Origin: Tritrichomonas musculus
Taxonomy: Eukaryota > Parabasalia > Tritrichomonadida > Tritrichomonadidae
Reading direction: 5' to 3'
Assembly (NCBI GenBank): GCA_039105265.1
Contig: JAPFFF010000002.1
Span: forward strand, 4,402,001-4,466,000
Length of the DNA: 64,000 nucleotides
Of the stretch, positions 61,336-64,000 are shown piece after piece (positions within the stretch are counted from its first letter, which is position 1; each line of letters begins with the position of its first letter). The notes beneath the pieces are model-generated. The model was not told where the DNA came from. It was given only the letters and a program-made list of their open reading frames with translations, and searched no databases. The position numbers were made by a program, and so were the translations under genes.

Positions 61336-62817
61336 ATGAATGATGACTACTTTGAGGTTTATACATTGAAACCAGGTCAATATCGTGAATTAAAATATTC
61401 AAAATATTTATCAGCGGTATACCTTGATGTCGATAAATCTACTAAATTATATTTCCCACGTGATTTAGTTCCACCACCAGTCGTTCATGACTACACGATT
61501 GATAAAAATGGAGCTACATTCACAATGACATCACATGAAAAAGTTCCTACATACATATGGGAATCTAGATATGTGCCATCAGCGAATGACTTTTGTATGA
61601 TACTAGTTCGAGGACCCAATAATCATAAACTTTATCCAAAATCGTATATCGCCTATCACAGAAATATTTTCAAGGAAACTGTTCTTGCAAACACAACTAA
61701 AAGACCTGGTGATTATGTTATAGGGTTTGAGATAGCGGTTTATTCAAATCATTTGCTTCTACCAGAAATATATTGTTTTGAACAAGATCCTTTATACCCG
61801 TCAAACCAGACAGCTCAACAAGATAGTCGTCCAAAACCCATTCAATTTTCATTCTCAAGCGATGAAGTTTTTAGTAAGTCTCCACCTAGTAAAAATATTT
61901 TGGTTAATAATGGGACTGCCCCATTTGAGAAAAAAACTAAGGATTGGTATCATGAACACACATCATATCACCCTCGACAAAAACTTATATGTAATGATTA
62001 CACGGATGAGGCTAGTGAGAGTAGTGATAATGAACAAAATACATATGACCCGCATGAAGCTGAGTATAGGGATTATCAGGTGAGAAATCAAAATAAAATT
62101 AGTCCAAGTGGTGTATATATGTCTACCGATAAGAGACCAGGTACGAAGTCCGTTGTTGCTCGAAAAACAAATGGTTCACTCCAAGAATATCGAGTTGGGA
62201 AACGTGCGATGACTGATATACGACGCAAGCAGTCATATAAATATCAAAAATATCAGGGTGACGCTCAAACTCTCAATCCTAGAAGTACATATGACTCGCA
62301 GAGTGGTTACTCGCAGAGGCTCGACACTAGGAGCGATGATGAGTATTCTAGTGAATCAAATGTTGATGATGATTATGCTCCACGAAGTAGTTCACGTAGA
62401 CAGCACAGTCTGTATCGTAATGGACTTAGAGACAGGACTCGTGAGCAGGAATCACAAGATAACTCCAATACTAGAACACCTGAGCAGAAGGTACTTCGTA
62501 CTTCATCTAGAAAGCATTCCAGTTCAGTGAAGACATCGCAGTCTGTGAAATTTGGTAAATCATTTAAACCATATCGGGAGAAATTCACACCACAATTCAA
62601 GGGGAATACCATGGACACCACATTTGAGTATGAGAGTAGTCGTGAGTATGGAACACTTCCTGAATATAGTGAGCAGGAGCTAAGTTCTCAATATGAGGAG
62701 GAGGAGCCTGAACGTGAACCTGAACCTGAGCCACCTCGCAAGCATAAACGCAATGCAAAAATAATATCCAAACGTAGCCAAAAACGCAAGAATTTCTTTG
62801 ACCGATTCAAGCAATAA
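61336..62817 (+). CDS. Hypothetical virion-type protein: beta-rich head, Ser/Arg-rich disordered tail
   Basis: 493 residues. Residues 1-165 are beta-rich (YFEVYTLKPGQYRELKYSKY, then FCMILVRGPNN and GFEIAVYSNHLLLPEIYCFE) and could be a small jelly-roll or capsid-binding domain; YTLKPGQY recalls YSVQSQPGNY at the start of the 24243-24977 protein. Residues about 170-460 are polar, Ser/Arg/Asp/Tyr-rich and probably disordered, and the C-terminus is basic (PRKHKRNAKIISKRSQKRK). This could tether DNA to the shell. No named family. Confidence 0.55.
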   Translation: MNDDYFEVYTLKPGQYRELKYSKYLSAVYLDVDKSTKLYFPRDLVPPPVVHDYTIDKNGATFTMTSHEKVPTYIWESRYVPSANDFCMILVRGPNNHKLYPKSYIAYHRNIFKETVLANTTKRPGDYVIGFEIAVYSNHLLLPEIYCFEQDPLYPSNQTAQQDSRPKPIQFSFSSDEVFSKSPPSKNILVNNGTAPFEKKTKDWYHEHTSYHPRQKLICNDYTDEASESSDNEQNTYDPHEAEYRDYQVRNQNKISPSGVYMSTDKRPGTKSVVARKTNGSLQEYRVGKRAMTDIRRKQSYKYQKYQGDAQTLNPRSTYDSQSGYSQRLDTRSDDEYSSESNVDDDYAPRSSSRRQHSLYRNGLRDRTREQESQDNSNTRTPEQKVLRTSSRKHSSSVKTSQSVKFGKSFKPYREKFTPQFKGNTMDTTFEYESSREYGTLPEYSEQELSSQYEEEEPEREPEPEPPRKHKRNAKIISKRSQKRKNFFDRFKQ

Positions 62818-62836
62818 TATATGCAATAATATATGC

Positions 62837-64000
62837 TTATTTTTGTTTATTAAATACAACATTAAATCGGTCCGCAGCATCTTTCTTAGAATCCCTAGCT
62901 GCCTTATTTTTGGATTTCATAGCAGTGTATCCACTATTTTCTCCATATAATCTAAGTTCAATTAAATTATCGATGTTTTCAATAAATGATTTGCGAGCTC
63001 TATTCAATTCTTCAGGAGCCTCCTCTTGTATGAATGTAATCAGTTGTGCATAAAATGGGGGTGTTTGATGGCCTTGCTCATCAGTTTGTTTTACAAGCCC
63101 AGTCTTGAAATCCATTCCAAATCCCCATTTAAATACAACTTCCTCTACCAGTGCTAGCATTCCAAGCATTTCCCTAGGTGGTTGATTTTTATTTCGAACA
63201 CCAGTTTGTAAGTTAACTATTTTGGCAATGATTTTAACCCATTTATCGATATTGGGACCAACTGCTTTCATATAATCTTGCTTATGTGTACGCTTCCAAT
63301 TTGACCAAGCTGGGTATGATAATGATTTACTATCAAATTTATTTTTCTCAATAGCATTTTTCATAGGAAGGTCAAAGTAGTAAATATATATGGTATTGCA
63401 TACTGCTAGAAAATTGGTCAATTTCTTGAGTTCGAGCCAATTATAAAATTTCTTTTGATCCCAGAACGTATTCCATATGTGCGAGAACAGAGATGCCCAA
63501 TAGCTGTTAGGTGATAAGCGCTTGCTAATATGTGCCTTTCCAAGACCGGAGCCACCATATGCCTTTTCTAGAGCCAATAATTGATTAGATTTGGTCAATT
63601 GATATTCACCAGTATTCCAATCAACTTTGTTAATATTCTTATCAAATTGCTGCTTGAGCCAAACGTTGAATGGAGTTGCTTTACGCTTAGCTTTTGAATT
63701 GCAAATTGTTTTCCAAACCTTCTTATAAGGAGATGCATGGACTAATTTGTATCCGTTGACAATAGCTGGAATTCCACGTTTATCTACCAATATGATATCA
63801 TCAACCTGGTCACCATTGAGGTCTGTAATCTCATTTCCTAATGGGTCATAAGAATTAGGTGGTAATAATCTGTAATTGGGAACTCCATTTTCATCAAGGT
63901 GGTTCAAACAATATTCCTTTGCAGTATCACGTGCTGCAGCTAATGGAATGTATTTAACCCGGAAATTGCCATTTATAATCATATCTAGGAAGTTCTTCTT
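62837..64000 (-). CDS. Hypothetical protein with Asp-rich calcium-loop-like motif, 5' end beyond window
   Basis: At least 381 residues from the first visible Met (complementary to 63980-63982), but the frame remains open to the window edge, so the start may lie outside. Near residue 55, DLNGDQVDDIILVDKRG followed by IPAIVNGYKLVHASPYKK resembles EF-hand/FG-GAP-like acidic loops. The middle is helical and Trp/Phe-rich (SYWASLFSHIWNTFWDQ); the C-terminus is basic. Proteins with a D-x-NGD-xxxD ... NGY block occur near capsid genes of polinton-like viruses, as I recall, but I cannot confirm it. No paralog in the window. Confidence 0.6.
   Translation of the reverse strand, partial: KKNFLDMIINGNFRVKYIPLAAARDTAKEYCLNHLDENGVPNYRLLPPNSYDPLGNEITDLNGDQVDDIILVDKRGIPAIVNGYKLVHASPYKKVWKTICNSKAKRKATPFNVWLKQQFDKNINKVDWNTGEYQLTKSNQLLALEKAYGGSGLGKAHISKRLSPNSYWASLFSHIWNTFWDQKKFYNWLELKKLTNFLAVCNTIYIYYFDLPMKNAIEKNKFDSKSLSYPAWSNWKRTHKQDYMKAVGPNIDKWVKIIAKIVNLQTGVRNKNQPPREMLGMLALVEEVVFKWGFGMDFKTGLVKQTDEQGHQTPPFYAQLITFIQEEAPEELNRARKSFIENIDNLIELRLYGENSGYTAMKSKNKAARDSKKDAADRFNVVFNKQK

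Larger units (their letters stand above)
53300..64000. mobile_element. Third Polinton-like element, partial
   Basis: Capsid, ATPase, integrase, penton-like and pVI-like genes of a third virus, less AT-rich than the outer element. The right end and any PolB are beyond the window. The left edge is placed loosely between 53023 and the repeat array at 53754; the gene pair at 53308-53714 could belong to either element. Confidence 0.7.

Noticed and set aside
1-64000. A single giant-virus genome instead of integrated polinton-like elements
   Set aside because: Three sets of the same core genes, terminal repeats, a target duplication and decayed copies argue for nested integrated elements; no NCLDV-only genes such as RNA polymerase subunits were seen.
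1-64000. Adenain-type maturation protease gene
   Set aside because: I looked for His, Asp/Glu and Cys blocks of that family in all unassigned proteins and found none convincing; it may lie outside the window or be replaced.

Overview
The window is a eukaryotic, probably protist, chromosomal stretch made almost entirely of integrated Polinton/Maverick-like (polinton-like virus) DNA. The evidence is a protein-primed family B DNA polymerase, two retroviral-type (rve) integrases, three FtsK/HerA-type packaging ATPases, four hexon-like major capsid paralogs, three small beta-rich penton candidates and four large trimeric-fibre-like proteins. The DNA is AT-rich, genes are packed on both strands, the standard stop codons are used, and I saw no introns, tRNA, rRNA or CRISPR. 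I see no convincing host gene and cannot name the host.

Layout. (1) Positions 1-15268 plus 40893-about 53022 look like one older, very AT-rich element ('outer element'). Its left part carries, on the minus strand, DNA-binding core-like proteins and the C-terminal third of a PolB. A junction near 5475 follows, then a giant ORF (5501-15277). After the interruption come the ATPase, membrane, capsid, penton and fibre genes on the right. (2) Positions 15269-40887 are a complete 25.6 kb 'inner element' with terminal inverted repeats and a CAAGT(A) target duplication. It is inserted near the 3' end of the giant ORF: the reading frame stopping at 15277 resumes in phase at 40893 and runs to 41300. The inner element encodes two fibres, a jelly-roll candidate, PolB, a possible DNA-binding protein inside inverted repeats, GIY-YIG and two HNH nucleases, a bZIP-like protein, a major capsid protein, a pVI-like protein, an ATPase, an integrase and a penton-like protein. 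(3) About 53300-64000 is a third element, less AT-rich, cut by the window end. It has an intact ATPase, a capsid protein, an integrase, a penton-like protein and several small virion-type genes.

The three elements share a core module (ATPase, capsid, penton-like, pVI-like, small membrane protein and several unnamed families), so paralogs in the window help annotate one another. Packaging, capsid, fibre, replication and integration genes together describe a virus able to form particles, not a bare transposon. The outer element is decaying: its PolB is truncated, its ATPase is frameshifted and its giant gene is split. The inner element also has a frameshifted ATPase. Most genes share an upstream signature, a T-run (often TATTTTTG) followed 6-14 nt later by (T)AAATG, which resembles poxvirus late promoters.

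Homology statements rest on reading motifs and comparing proteins within the window; no database search was possible. Where an obvious in-frame ATG with the promoter signature lies inside a longer open frame, I used that ATG.
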